Of a stretch of DNA of 9,245 bases, positions 1 to 5,947 are shown in pieces. The stretch covers positions 1 through 9,245 of the forward strand of contig DGHE01000105.1 of assembly GCA_002392525.1 (NCBI GenBank), written 5' to 3'. The position numbers and the translations under genes were made by a program. Under the pieces are notes generated by a model. It had not been told where the DNA came from, searched no databases, and saw only the letters and a list, made by a program, of their open reading frames with translations. Within the stretch, counting starts at the first letter, position 1. The number at the start of each line of letters is the position of its first letter. The DNA is from Bacteroidales bacterium UBA3856 (lineage in GTDB: Bacteria > Bacteroidota > Bacteroidia > Bacteroidales > UBA932).

Positions 1-4
1 TTTG

Positions 5-12
5 TATCTTTG
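5..12 (+). promoter_or_regulatory. Bacteroidota-type -7 promoter element of the B12 operon
   Basis: TATCTTTG matches the Bacteroidota sigma-ABfr -7 consensus TAnnTTTG exactly. It lies 6 bases before the first base of the closing helix of the cobalamin riboswitch, so a transcript would begin at about the start of the aptamer. The partner -33 TTTG element should lie upstream of the window; the TTTG at positions 1-4 is too close to serve. Confidence rests on the exact match plus the position. Confidence 0.75.
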
Positions 13-17
13 CGCCG

Positions 18-222
18 GACAAAGGTGTGCACGCCCCGTGCCGGGGGTGCCTCAAAAGGGAAGCCGGTGAAAGTCCGGAACTGTGCCCGCAGCTGTGAAC
101 TCCTTAACGGTCCGGGAATGGTTGTGCCATTGAAGTAGATTCTTCGCTTCGCTCAGAATGACAGAAGAGTCCGTTTCGAGAAGGCCTCCCGCGCCGGGAG
201 CAGTCAGAAGACCTGCCTTGTC
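18..222 (+). promoter_or_regulatory. Cobalamin (B12) riboswitch aptamer
   Basis: This is a cis-regulatory RNA that binds a cobalamin and normally lowers expression of B12 uptake genes when the vitamin is plentiful. Seen directly: a closing helix between GACAAAGG (18-25) and CCTTGTC (216-222) with one bulged A; a P2-like hairpin (29-37 with 43-50); the conserved AAAAGGGAA (54-62); a CCGG/CCGG stem (64-67 with 75-78); the conserved GCCCGCAGCTGTGA (85-98); GCCATTG (126-132); a CTCCC/GGGAG arm (186-190 with 196-200); and the B12 box AGTCAGAAGACCTGCC (202-217). The order and content match the Rfam cobalamin family. The genes downstream are B12-uptake homologues, which supports the call. The peripheral arm between GAAG and the B12 box carries an unrelated dispersed repeat (138-166). 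Whether it prefers adenosyl-, methyl- or hydroxocobalamin is not readable by eye. Confidence 0.95.
138..166. repeat. Dispersed palindromic intergenic repeat inside the riboswitch arm
   Basis: The stretch has ATTCT (139-143) facing AGAAT (155-159), with GC-TTC-GC nested inside, so it folds as a hairpin. A competing pairing is TCTTC (141-145) with GAAGA (164-168). The wording of the segment (TTCGCTTCGCTCAGAATGACA type) resembles a short repeat that recurs between genes in many bacterial genomes and that, read on the other strand, gives the familiar spurious peptide VILSEAKNL. That peptide is indeed encoded here on the minus strand. Only one copy lies in the window, so the repeat identity rests on recognition and not on comparison. 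Confidence 0.6.
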
Positions 223-250
223 AAGTTTAACGTAGGGGCTCGGGGACAAG
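216..250 (+). promoter_or_regulatory. Riboswitch expression platform: alternative helix competing with P1
   Basis: The 3' strand of the aptamer's closing helix, CCTTGTC at 216-222, can pair either with GACAAAGG at 18-25 (ligand-bound fold) or with GACAAG at 245-250 (six perfect pairs, CTTGTC/GACAAG). The two pairings cannot coexist. The downstream pairing encloses a G-rich stretch (234-245) and ends 28 bases before the btuG-like ATG. There is no U-tract after it, so control of translation or RNA stability is more likely than an intrinsic terminator. The mechanism is inferred from base pairing only. Confidence 0.5.
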
Positions 251-278
251 CTTCGGTATAAACGATACATACAGTATT

Positions 279-1424
279 ATGAAAAAAGCAGGTCTGCTTT
301 TGCTAAGCGGTGCGCTGGTTTTTGCCGCGTGCCAGAAGGATCCCGTTCCTTCGAAGGATGCCACTCTTGACGGTAAAACCGTAGACGTATCCGCTATTTC
401 TACATCGGCCCGCAAACTTTTTGTCCTCAATGAGGGCGGTCTGGGCTCCAACAACGCTTCGCTGGACTTCCTCCGCTTCCAGGATGGAAAGTACGTCACC
501 GGCAGCTTCAAGAAGATGAATCCGGAGATCGGTGCCGGCCTTGGTGACGTAGGTAACGACATCGCCATCCATGGCGACGAGGCCTGGATCGTGGTGAACA
601 ACTCGGGTATCGTCGAAGTGATTTCGGCCGAGGATGAGACGGAAATCGCCGCCATCAAAGTGCCCACGCCCCGCAACATCGCCTTTGACGGTAACTATGC
701 CTATGTGACTTCCTGGGCTGGTGCGTTTGCGACTTATGAGGGTTATAACATCGTCGATTCCAAGAACTGCAAGGGTCAGGTGTACCGCATCAACCTGGGC
801 AGCAAGAAGGTCGAAGGCACCGTTGAGGTGGGTTATCAGCCCGAAGGCATCGCTGTCTATAACGGCAAGCTGTATGTGGCCAATTCCGGCGGTATCTCCA
901 GCCAGCTGAGTCCCGACTATGCCTATGACAATACGGTGAGCATCATTGATGCCGCCTCCTTCAAGGTAGAAAAGACCGTCACCGTCCAGGTGAACCTCAA
1001 GAACGTCTATTCCGACGGCAAGGGCCGCATCTATGTGACCACCCTGGGCAACTACAATGACGTCCACTCCGGCCTCTATACCTTCACGACTGCCCATCCT
1101 GAGAGCGTGGAGAAAGTGGCAGACTACGTAAGCGTTTCCGCTATCTGCGGCGACAAGGTGTACTGCATCGGCACCGAAAGCGAACTGGACTGGTCCGCTA
1201 CCCATGTCTATGCCTCCTGGGCCGCCGTCGATGGTGCCAAGTCTGCTTGGAACCTGACCATTACGGAGGCTCCTTACGGACTGGCCGCCCTGGATGCTTC
1301 CACCTTCTTCGTGTCCGACGCCGGCGACTACTTCAACCCCGGTACCGTCGCCTGCTACCATAACGGCAGCAAACTCTGGACGGTGACCGCCGGCGTGTGC
1401 CCTGGCCATTTCGCTCTCTACTAG
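279..1424 (+). CDS. btuG: BtuG-like corrinoid-binding surface lipoprotein (YncE/DUF5074-type beta-propeller)
   Basis: Likely an outer-membrane lipoprotein that captures vitamin B12 at the cell surface and hands it to BtuB; BtuG of gut Bacteroides is known to bind B12 extremely tightly and to cap BtuB. The 381-residue product starts with a lipoprotein signal (MKK, hydrophobic run, lipobox FAAC with Cys18), followed by a charged CQKD stretch. The rest shows propeller-like repeats, for example RKLFVLNEGG (about 45-54), DEAWIVVNNSG, GNYAYVTSWAG, NGKLYVANSGG and KGRIYVTTLGN, and ends with CPGHFALY, a typical end for these YncE-like proteins. It is the first gene after the cobalamin riboswitch and overlaps the btuB-like gene by one base (TAGTG), which fits a BtuG-BtuB pair. 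ATG at 279 is chosen because it directly gives the signal peptide; there is no Shine-Dalgarno, as is usual here. A non-cobalamin YncE lipoprotein is possible but less likely given the riboswitch. Confidence 0.85.
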   Translation: MKKAGLLLLSGALVFAACQKDPVPSKDATLDGKTVDVSAISTSARKLFVLNEGGLGSNNASLDFLRFQDGKYVTGSFKKMNPEIGAGLGDVGNDIAIHGDEAWIVVNNSGIVEVISAEDETEIAAIKVPTPRNIAFDGNYAYVTSWAGAFATYEGYNIVDSKNCKGQVYRINLGSKKVEGTVEVGYQPEGIAVYNGKLYVANSGGISSQLSPDYAYDNTVSIIDAASFKVEKTVTVQVNLKNVYSDGKGRIYVTTLGNYNDVHSGLYTFTTAHPESVEKVADYVSVSAICGDKVYCIGTESELDWSATHVYASWAAVDGAKSAWNLTITEAPYGLAALDASTFFVSDAGDYFNPGTVACYHNGSKLWTVTAGVCPGHFALY

Positions 1425-3364
1425 TGCGCCTTCGGGGCTGCATACTCTTTTTTTTCCTGTCTGTCTCCTTGCCTTTGAAAGGCCAGGAGGCAGACACGCT
1501 TGCACCTTCCCATGTGTACTCGGTGCAGCAGTTTCCCGTAACGAGGGCAGCAGAGCAGGTGCATGTGCGCTCGCTTTCGGCTCCTCCCCGCAGCGTGGCC
1601 GACCTTCTCCGCCGTTTCACGGGCGTTCAGGTCAAGGACTATGGCGGCGTGGGTGGCCTCAAGACCGTGAACGTGCGCAGCCTGGGCAGCGAGCACGTGG
1701 GCGTTTTCCTGGACGGCGTCCAGATAGACAACGCCCAGAATATGCAGGTGGATTTGGGCCGATTCTCCCTCGACGGCCTGGAAGCTGTGTCTCTCTACAA
1801 TGGGCAAAAGTCGCTGCGCCTGCAATCGGCCAAGGAATATGCGACTGGCGCGGCGGTGTACCTTAGAACGGCAGTCCCCACGCACGATGCGCTCCGGCTT
1901 CGCCTGGAGGGCGGTTCCTTCGGGACGGCAATCCCTTCGGTAAACTGGGATAAGGCGGTGGGGCGGATGATGCTGCGGGTATCGGCCCATATGACGGCCA
2001 GTAACGGAAAGTACCGATTCCCGTACTTCGATACCACGCTGGTGCGGGAAAACGGCGACCTTCTGGCCTTCCGTTTGGAGTCGCAGCTCTTTGGAAAGAC
2101 CCGCCGAGGACAGTGGCAGGCGCATGTGTACGGCTACGGCTCGGAGCGCGGGTTCCCTGGCCCGGTCATCCGCCGTGCGCAGGGATTCCCTTTCAGCGCG
2201 GAGCGGCAGGCCGATGCTAACTTCTTCGTACAAGGTTCCTGGGATGAAAGCTGGGGAACGCGCTACTCGACGTCGGTGCGGGTTAAGTACGCGAATGATT
2301 ATACGCATTACAACACGCATCCGGAACGGAATCCCATGGCCATGCCCTATAACCTGCATTACCGGCAGCAGTCGGGGTATGTGTCGCTGGCACAGAGCTA
2401 TGTGCTCAGCAATCCGTGGTCGGTAGATCTGAGTACCGACTACCAGTACAATACGTTGGATACGGACGTGGGACAGAATGTGTCTCCCCGCCGGAGTACG
2501 GTCATTGCAGCGCTCGCGACGCGGCTGGTGTGGCCGGCTTTCCGCATGGCCGCGCACCTCGTTTATGAAGGGACCTGGGACAACTACGACACGCAAAGCG
2601 GCGGTGGATGGCGGCGGGACAATATGTTCCGGCAGGCCTGGATGCCCTCTTTCAGCGTGTTCTACCAGCCTTTTTCCTGGCTGTCGGCCGACGCCTTTGT
2701 CAAACGTTCCTATCGGCTTCCTTCCTTCAATGACCTCTACTACAGCCTCATGGGGAATTCCAACCTGAGGCCCGAGTCGGCCTTTCAGGCGGGGCTTTCC
2801 GTGCGTGCGAGGGGAGAGGCCGGTGTTATGGACTGGGCCCTGCAATTGAGTCCGTACTACAACCGCGTGAGCGAGAAAATTGTGGCCATCCCCACTTCCT
2901 CACAGTTTCGCTGGACCATGCTCAACGTTGGACTTGCCGATATCACCGGCTTGGACGCAAAGGCCATCCTTGGCTTCAGGTGGGCCGATTGGCAGGCCCG
3001 CTCTACCTTCCGCTATTCCTTCCAGCAGGCGCTGGATCACTCAACGGAGGGCAGCCTCACGTGGGGGAACCAGATTCCGTACATTCCGCTTCACAGTGGA
3101 AGCGTGGATTTGGAAGTGGGTTGGAAGGCCTGGATGCTGGCCTGGAACACGAGCCTTTGCGGAGAGCGATGGTCCCGGAGTGCCAATACGGAAGATTACA
3201 GGTTGGCTCCCTGGACCCTTAGCGACGCTGCTTTGTCGCATCAGTGGCCCCGCCTGCGGGCTGGAGTACAGGTACGCAATGTGTTTAACTGGCATTACCA
3301 GTTGGTGCAGGGCTATCCCATGCCGGGAACCGGCTTTCTCTTTTTTGTAGAGTATAATTTATAA
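1424..3364 (+). CDS. btuB: BtuB-like TonB-dependent vitamin B12 receptor
   Basis: Outer-membrane beta-barrel that imports cobalamin using TonB energy. I chose GTG at 1424, which overlaps the preceding TAG by one base (TAGTG). It gives 646 residues and a clean signal peptide (MRLRG, then a hydrophobic run, cleavage near LKG/QE at about residue 20). A GTG at 1397 would only add nine residues ahead of the arginines. The plug domain covers roughly residues 37-150: SVADLLRRFTGVQV (57-70), GLKTVNVRSLGSEHVGVFLDG (78-98) and LDGLEAVSLYNG (116-127). A possible TonB-box-like stretch is QFPVT near residue 36. The barrel has the usual receptor motif SYRLPSFNDLYY followed by GNSNLRPE, and the chain ends in the aromatic-containing FFVEYNL. 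There is no carboxypeptidase-like N-terminal domain and no SusD partner, so it is not a SusC-type porter. The riboswitch and the BtuG-like neighbour point to corrinoid as substrate; other chelates cannot be excluded from sequence alone. Confidence 0.87.
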   Translation: MRLRGCILFFFLSVSLPLKGQEADTLAPSHVYSVQQFPVTRAAEQVHVRSLSAPPRSVADLLRRFTGVQVKDYGGVGGLKTVNVRSLGSEHVGVFLDGVQIDNAQNMQVDLGRFSLDGLEAVSLYNGQKSLRLQSAKEYATGAAVYLRTAVPTHDALRLRLEGGSFGTAIPSVNWDKAVGRMMLRVSAHMTASNGKYRFPYFDTTLVRENGDLLAFRLESQLFGKTRRGQWQAHVYGYGSERGFPGPVIRRAQGFPFSAERQADANFFVQGSWDESWGTRYSTSVRVKYANDYTHYNTHPERNPMAMPYNLHYRQQSGYVSLAQSYVLSNPWSVDLSTDYQYNTLDTDVGQNVSPRRSTVIAALATRLVWPAFRMAAHLVYEGTWDNYDTQSGGGWRRDNMFRQAWMPSFSVFYQPFSWLSADAFVKRSYRLPSFNDLYYSLMGNSNLRPESAFQAGLSVRARGEAGVMDWALQLSPYYNRVSEKIVAIPTSSQFRWTMLNVGLADITGLDAKAILGFRWADWQARSTFRYSFQQALDHSTEGSLTWGNQIPYIPLHSGSVDLEVGWKAWMLAWNTSLCGERWSRSANTEDYRLAPWTLSDAALSHQWPRLRAGVQVRNVFNWHYQLVQGYPMPGTGFLFFVEYNL

Positions 3365-3368
3365 CTTT

Positions 3369-4166
3369 ATGTTACTGAGCCTTTTATACGTTCTCATCTC
3401 TGGCATTGCCCTCCCTGTCGGGGGCATCCAGATGCAGTATCTTTGGCGCAACCAGCTCGGGGATGTCTACAGCCTCGGGCTGGGCAGCGCTGCCTGCCTG
3501 GGCGCGGCCGCCGCTACCATGAGCGGCTGGTGCTCCCTTACGGTGGGAAGCTTTATCTGCACGCTCATCTGCACCATCATCTGCTTTTTCGTCACGCTGA
3601 AGGTGAACACGCAGCAGCTCATTACCTTCGGCATCCTGTTCGGCACGTTCATCGGCTCGCTGGGTACCATCGTGGTGACCAATGCGCCCACCGGCGACCA
3701 CCTCAAGCAGTACTATCTCTGGGGTGCGGCCAACTTCCGGCTGGAGGGCGTCACGACGGGCGATATCATCTTCTCGCTGGTACTGTTCGCGGTAGGATTT
3801 GGCGTAGCCCTGTGGCAGGCCGGGCGCCTGACACGGCATTTTCAGGAAGAAATCGAGATTCCGAATGCCGACAAAGCCTGGCTCCTTCTTGCCATCATGT
3901 GCCTTGTGACCAGTGCCGTGAGCATCTGCGGGCCCATCGGCTTCATCTCCCTGGGCGTTCCCAATCTGAGCCGGCTCATCTGCAAGAAAAAGGACATCCG
4001 TGCCCACTACTGGATTAGCAGCGCCATGGGCGTGGGACTCCTTCTCGTGACCTATCTGGTGGTTGAGTTTGTGAACTTTGGCATTTACCTTCCCATCAGC
4101 GCTACCATGGCCATCCTGGCACTGCCGCTCATGGCCATGATCTTCGTGAGGGGTGAGGAAGCGTAG
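3369..4166 (+). CDS. FecCD/BtuC-like ABC transporter permease, N-terminally short
   Basis: An inner-membrane permease of the FecCD family, which moves B12 or iron chelates inward with an ATPase and a periplasmic binding protein. Family landmarks are in order: a helix ending GGIQMQYLWRNQLGD (18-32, the usual Q-x-x-RNPLA motif), LGLGSAACLGAA (36-47), GILFGTFIGSL (88-98), LKQYYLWGAANF (112-123), GPIGFISLGVPNLSRL (188-203, the ATPase-coupling region, with Asn where His is common), and a final LPISATMAILALPLMAMIFVR (241-261). It has 265 residues, against about 325-350 for the family: the first transmembrane helix and the RLPR motif are absent. The start cannot move up, since a TAG lies in frame at 3348-3350 and no start codon lies between. 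It follows btuB by 4 nt, so it is surely co-transcribed and under the riboswitch. No BtuD or BtuF follows. I therefore give it no btuC symbol. It may be a lineage-specific short form or a decayed copy. Confidence 0.8.
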   Translation: MLLSLLYVLISGIALPVGGIQMQYLWRNQLGDVYSLGLGSAACLGAAAATMSGWCSLTVGSFICTLICTIICFFVTLKVNTQQLITFGILFGTFIGSLGTIVVTNAPTGDHLKQYYLWGAANFRLEGVTTGDIIFSLVLFAVGFGVALWQAGRLTRHFQEEIEIPNADKAWLLLAIMCLVTSAVSICGPIGFISLGVPNLSRLICKKKDIRAHYWISSAMGVGLLLVTYLVVEFVNFGIYLPISATMAILALPLMAMIFVRGEEA

Positions 4167-4210
4167 GGGCTTGGCGCAGGTTCAAAGATCGCGTGCCCCT
4201 CAAAGCGCCT

Positions 4211-4256
4211 GCAACCTATAACGCGTTTTTCCCGCAAAAGTGCGTTATAGGTCCCA
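4211..4256. repeat. Hairpin repeat element, copy 1 (ATAACGCG core)
   Basis: CCTATAACGC at 4215-4224 and GCGTTATAGG at 4242-4251 are perfect 10-bp inverted arms, and a TTTT/AAAA pairing continues inside. Read on the minus strand, the element matches copy 2 (4264-4310) closely over about 45 bases, so the two copies lie head to head as an inverted pair. Function is unknown; it resembles short palindromic elements found between bacterial genes. No U-run follows, so it is not an obvious terminator. Confidence 0.6.
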
Positions 4257-4263
4257 CTCAAGC

Positions 4264-4310
4264 AGGACATATAACGCGAAAAAGGGCCAAAAACGCGTTA
4301 TTGGTGCGGG
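4264..4310. repeat. Hairpin repeat element, copy 2 (ATAACGCG core, inverted relative to copy 1)
   Basis: ATAACGCG at 4271-4278 and CGCGTTAT at 4294-4301 form perfect 8-bp arms around a 15-base A/G-rich centre (AAAAAGGGCCAAAAA). It aligns with the reverse complement of copy 1: GGAC, TATAACGC, an A/G-rich centre, AAAAACGCGTTAT, then GG all match in order. Differences lie mainly in the central loop, as expected when hairpin arms are kept and the loop drifts. Confidence 0.6.
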
Positions 4311-4319
4311 ATGTCCCGG

Positions 4320-4353
4320 AACCTGCGCCGTAGAGGCCCGCAACCTGCGCCGT
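4320..4353. repeat. 12-bp direct repeat AACCTGCGCCGT
   Basis: AACCTGCGCCGT occurs exactly at 4320-4331 and 4342-4353, 22 bases apart. Both copies are preceded by similar bases (CCGG, CCGC). A related GCAACCT occurs at 4211-4217, at the outer edge of hairpin copy 1, so it may be part of the same repeat family. No function can be read from it, and two copies are too few for an array. Confidence 0.45.
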
Positions 4354-4410
4354 TTACGCCGAGACTCGGGCCACGAATCCTTGCAAGCGCCTCATTTTCA
4401 AAAATTTAAC

Positions 4411-4446
4411 TTTTTCTCTTTAGGTCAATCGGCCTAAAGAGAAAAA
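4411..4446. terminator. Perfect 14-bp inverted repeat, possible terminator between convergent operons
   Basis: TTTTTCTCTTTAGG (4411-4424) and CCTAAAGAGAAAAA (4433-4446) are perfect complements around an 8-base loop. The position, 44 bases past the stop of the minus-strand esterase and between two convergent operons, suits a terminator. The layout is unusual: the T-run is on the 5' arm and the A-run on the 3' arm on both strands, so neither transcript has the classic 3' U-tract directly after the stem. For the minus-strand transcript a short UUUUU follows 7 bases later. A protein-binding palindrome is an alternative. Confidence 0.45.
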
Positions 4447-4489
4447 CGTAGAACGCTGATTAGCAACGCATTATAACAGGCGCGAAGAG

Positions 4490-5935
4490 TTACCAGGAGA
4501 CCGAGCGGAAGGGAGGCAGGGGCAGGCCGTTGTCGGTGACGACGTTGGCGCCGGCGGGCCAGTTGTGCCAGGCGTAGCGCACGGCGACGGGGGCGGGGAC
4601 GGCCTCGGAGGTCACGAAGATGTCGTTGGTGTTCCAGTCAATCCAGGCCGATGCCGGATGCCACACGTGGTCCTCGCCGGCAAGCTCGAAGCCGCCCAGG
4701 ACCAGTTTCTCATGGGGGCCGTGGATGCGCCAGCAGTTGCCGGTGGTGGTAACCCCGTCAAAACTCACGCGGGCGATGGCGCCGTCAAAGGCCACGCTCT
4801 TGTACGTGGGCGTCACAGGAAGATCCCGGAAACCGTAATCATTGGCAAGGGCCAGCCAGGCCAGGCGCTCCCCCACCTCCTTCTTATAGGGCGGATGGAT
4901 GCAGTCCTTATGGCCGATGTCGGTAGTGGACGCAATGCCGCTGTGCGCGAGCATGGAAGGAATGCGGTACTGGTTCTCCACCAGGACGGGAAGCTTGGTA
5001 CCGTCCGGTTCATCGTAGGAATAGGGTGCAATCTGCACCAGATAGTAAGGCATGTCGGGGTTTCCCCACAGCCTGCGCCATTCATTCACCATGGAAACGG
5101 TAATAAGAGGATAATCCTTCGGATTGTCCAGGTTGGCCTCTCCCTGATACCAGATAAAGCCGCGGGCCGGGTAATGCCGCAGCGGATAGATCATGCCATT
5201 GAACAGCTGCCCGGTAGTCACCTCTTCCCAGTGCAGCGTCTTGGAAAAAGCCACGTCAATGCCCGGCGTCTTCTCCAGCGCATCCACGCTGAGCCATGCC
5301 TCAATGGGCGTCCCGCCCCAGTCCGTCACCAGAAGGCCCACGGGCACATCCGGCATAAACTGCGACAGCGTCTTGCCAAAGTGGTAGGCCGTGGCGCTGA
5401 AGTGGCGCGCCGCCGCGGGCGTAGAGCACTGCCAGGATCCAGAGCAGTCTTCCTGCAACGTATCGGAATTGTTCCGCTCCACGGTGTACATACGCACGAG
5501 CGGCGTGGAGGCCGCGTCGCGGATGGTCTCATACGCATTGGCCACGCGCTGGTGGTCCCAGCCGCCCAGCGGCATCTGCATGTTGGACTGGCCGCTGCAT
5601 ACCCATACCTCTCCGATGAGAAGGTCGGTGAGGACAATTTCCTCCTTGCCGGAGCGCACCACCAGCTGCTGGGGAACGACCGAAGCTTCCCGCGTGGGGA
5701 CATCGGCCCGCCACGTTCCGTCGGGCAGCACCCGGGCCGTTACGGGCTGTTTTTGCCAGGAGGCCGACACCAGCACTGTAGCGCCGGGCTTCCCCCAGCC
5801 CGTAACCGGCACCACAGCCTCCTGCTGCAGCACCGCATGGCTGGTAAAAAGATGATGGAGCCTGAGCTCCTGTGCATTCAAGGAAAATGTTGCCAGCAAA
5901 GCTGCCAGCAACAAACAGAAACGTGTTATTCTCAT
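4490..5935 (-). CDS. Secreted SGNH carbohydrate acetylesterase (sialate O-acetylesterase-like)
   Basis: Probably removes O-acetyl groups from a polysaccharide or its oligosaccharides in the periplasm. The 481-residue chain has a type I signal peptide (MRITRF, hydrophobic run, cleavage near LNA/QE at about residue 21) and an N-terminal beta-rich region (about 25-100). The SGNH blocks follow: CSGQSNMQMP with the Ser117 nucleophile, DWGGTPIEAW (205-214) with the oxyanion glycine, WYQGEANL (262-269), and the catalytic pair Asp344/His347 in KDCIHPP. The C-terminal part (VRYAWHNWPAGAN, then GLPLPPFRS) is typical of this family. Automatic annotation usually says sialate O-acetylesterase, but no sialidase or sialic acid gene is nearby. 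The two GH26 genes upstream suggest acetylated mannan as substrate; this is inferred. It is the last gene of the minus-strand operon, 12 nt after the GH-A gene, and may also have its own promoter. Unlike the GH-A and GH26 enzymes it is not a lipoprotein. Confidence 0.85.
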   Translation of the reverse strand: MRITRFCLLLAALLATFSLNAQELRLHHLFTSHAVLQQEAVVPVTGWGKPGATVLVSASWQKQPVTARVLPDGTWRADVPTREASVVPQQLVVRSGKEEIVLTDLLIGEVWVCSGQSNMQMPLGGWDHQRVANAYETIRDAASTPLVRMYTVERNNSDTLQEDCSGSWQCSTPAAARHFSATAYHFGKTLSQFMPDVPVGLLVTDWGGTPIEAWLSVDALEKTPGIDVAFSKTLHWEEVTTGQLFNGMIYPLRHYPARGFIWYQGEANLDNPKDYPLITVSMVNEWRRLWGNPDMPYYLVQIAPYSYDEPDGTKLPVLVENQYRIPSMLAHSGIASTTDIGHKDCIHPPYKKEVGERLAWLALANDYGFRDLPVTPTYKSVAFDGAIARVSFDGVTTTGNCWRIHGPHEKLVLGGFELAGEDHVWHPASAWIDWNTNDIFVTSEAVPAPVAVRYAWHNWPAGANVVTDNGLPLPPFRSVSW

Positions 5936-5947
5936 ATAGGCAGTCGG

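Larger units (their letters stand above)
4167..4489. other. Convergent intergenic region rich in inverted repeats, no gene
   Basis: This 323-base stretch separates the ends of two convergent operons. No credible coding sequence is present: the small open frames read through repeats and have no start signals or family features. It holds a loose 6-bp inverted repeat just after the permease stop (AGGGGC 4165-4170, GCCCCT 4195-4200), two inverted hairpin elements with an ATAACGCG core (about 4210-4310), a 12-bp direct repeat (4320-4353), and a perfect 14-bp inverted repeat (4411-4446). The part from 4354 to 4410 shows nothing I recognise apart from an A/T-rich turn at 4394-4415. Confidence 0.7.

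Noticed and set aside
52..270. 72-residue minus-strand open frame with VILSEAKNL
   Set aside because: Lies within the riboswitch; the peptide is the well-known spurious translation of a dispersed palindromic repeat.
1397..1423. GTG at 1397 as the start of the btuB-like gene
   Set aside because: It adds nine residues before the natural signal-peptide start and overlaps the upstream gene by 28 bases; GTG 1424 gives a one-base overlap and a standard signal peptide.
303..1505. 400-residue minus-strand open frame opposite the BtuG-like gene
   Set aside because: Opposite strand has a clear lipoprotein beta-propeller with operon context; the frame is low-complexity Gly/Val/Asp/His-rich and is explained by GC-rich codon use.
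4165..4200. AGGGGC/GCCCCT stem just after the permease stop as a terminator
   Set aside because: Only six pairs with a 24-base loop and no T-run afterwards; too weak to call.
4211..4353. CRISPR-like array
   Set aside because: Repeats are few, inverted relative to each other, unevenly spaced and without unique equal-length spacers; no cas gene is present.
4085..4437. Two small open frames on opposite strands encoding similar peptides (TYNA...KRVIG)
   Set aside because: The similarity is produced by translating the two inverted hairpin repeats; no start signal or protein feature supports a gene.
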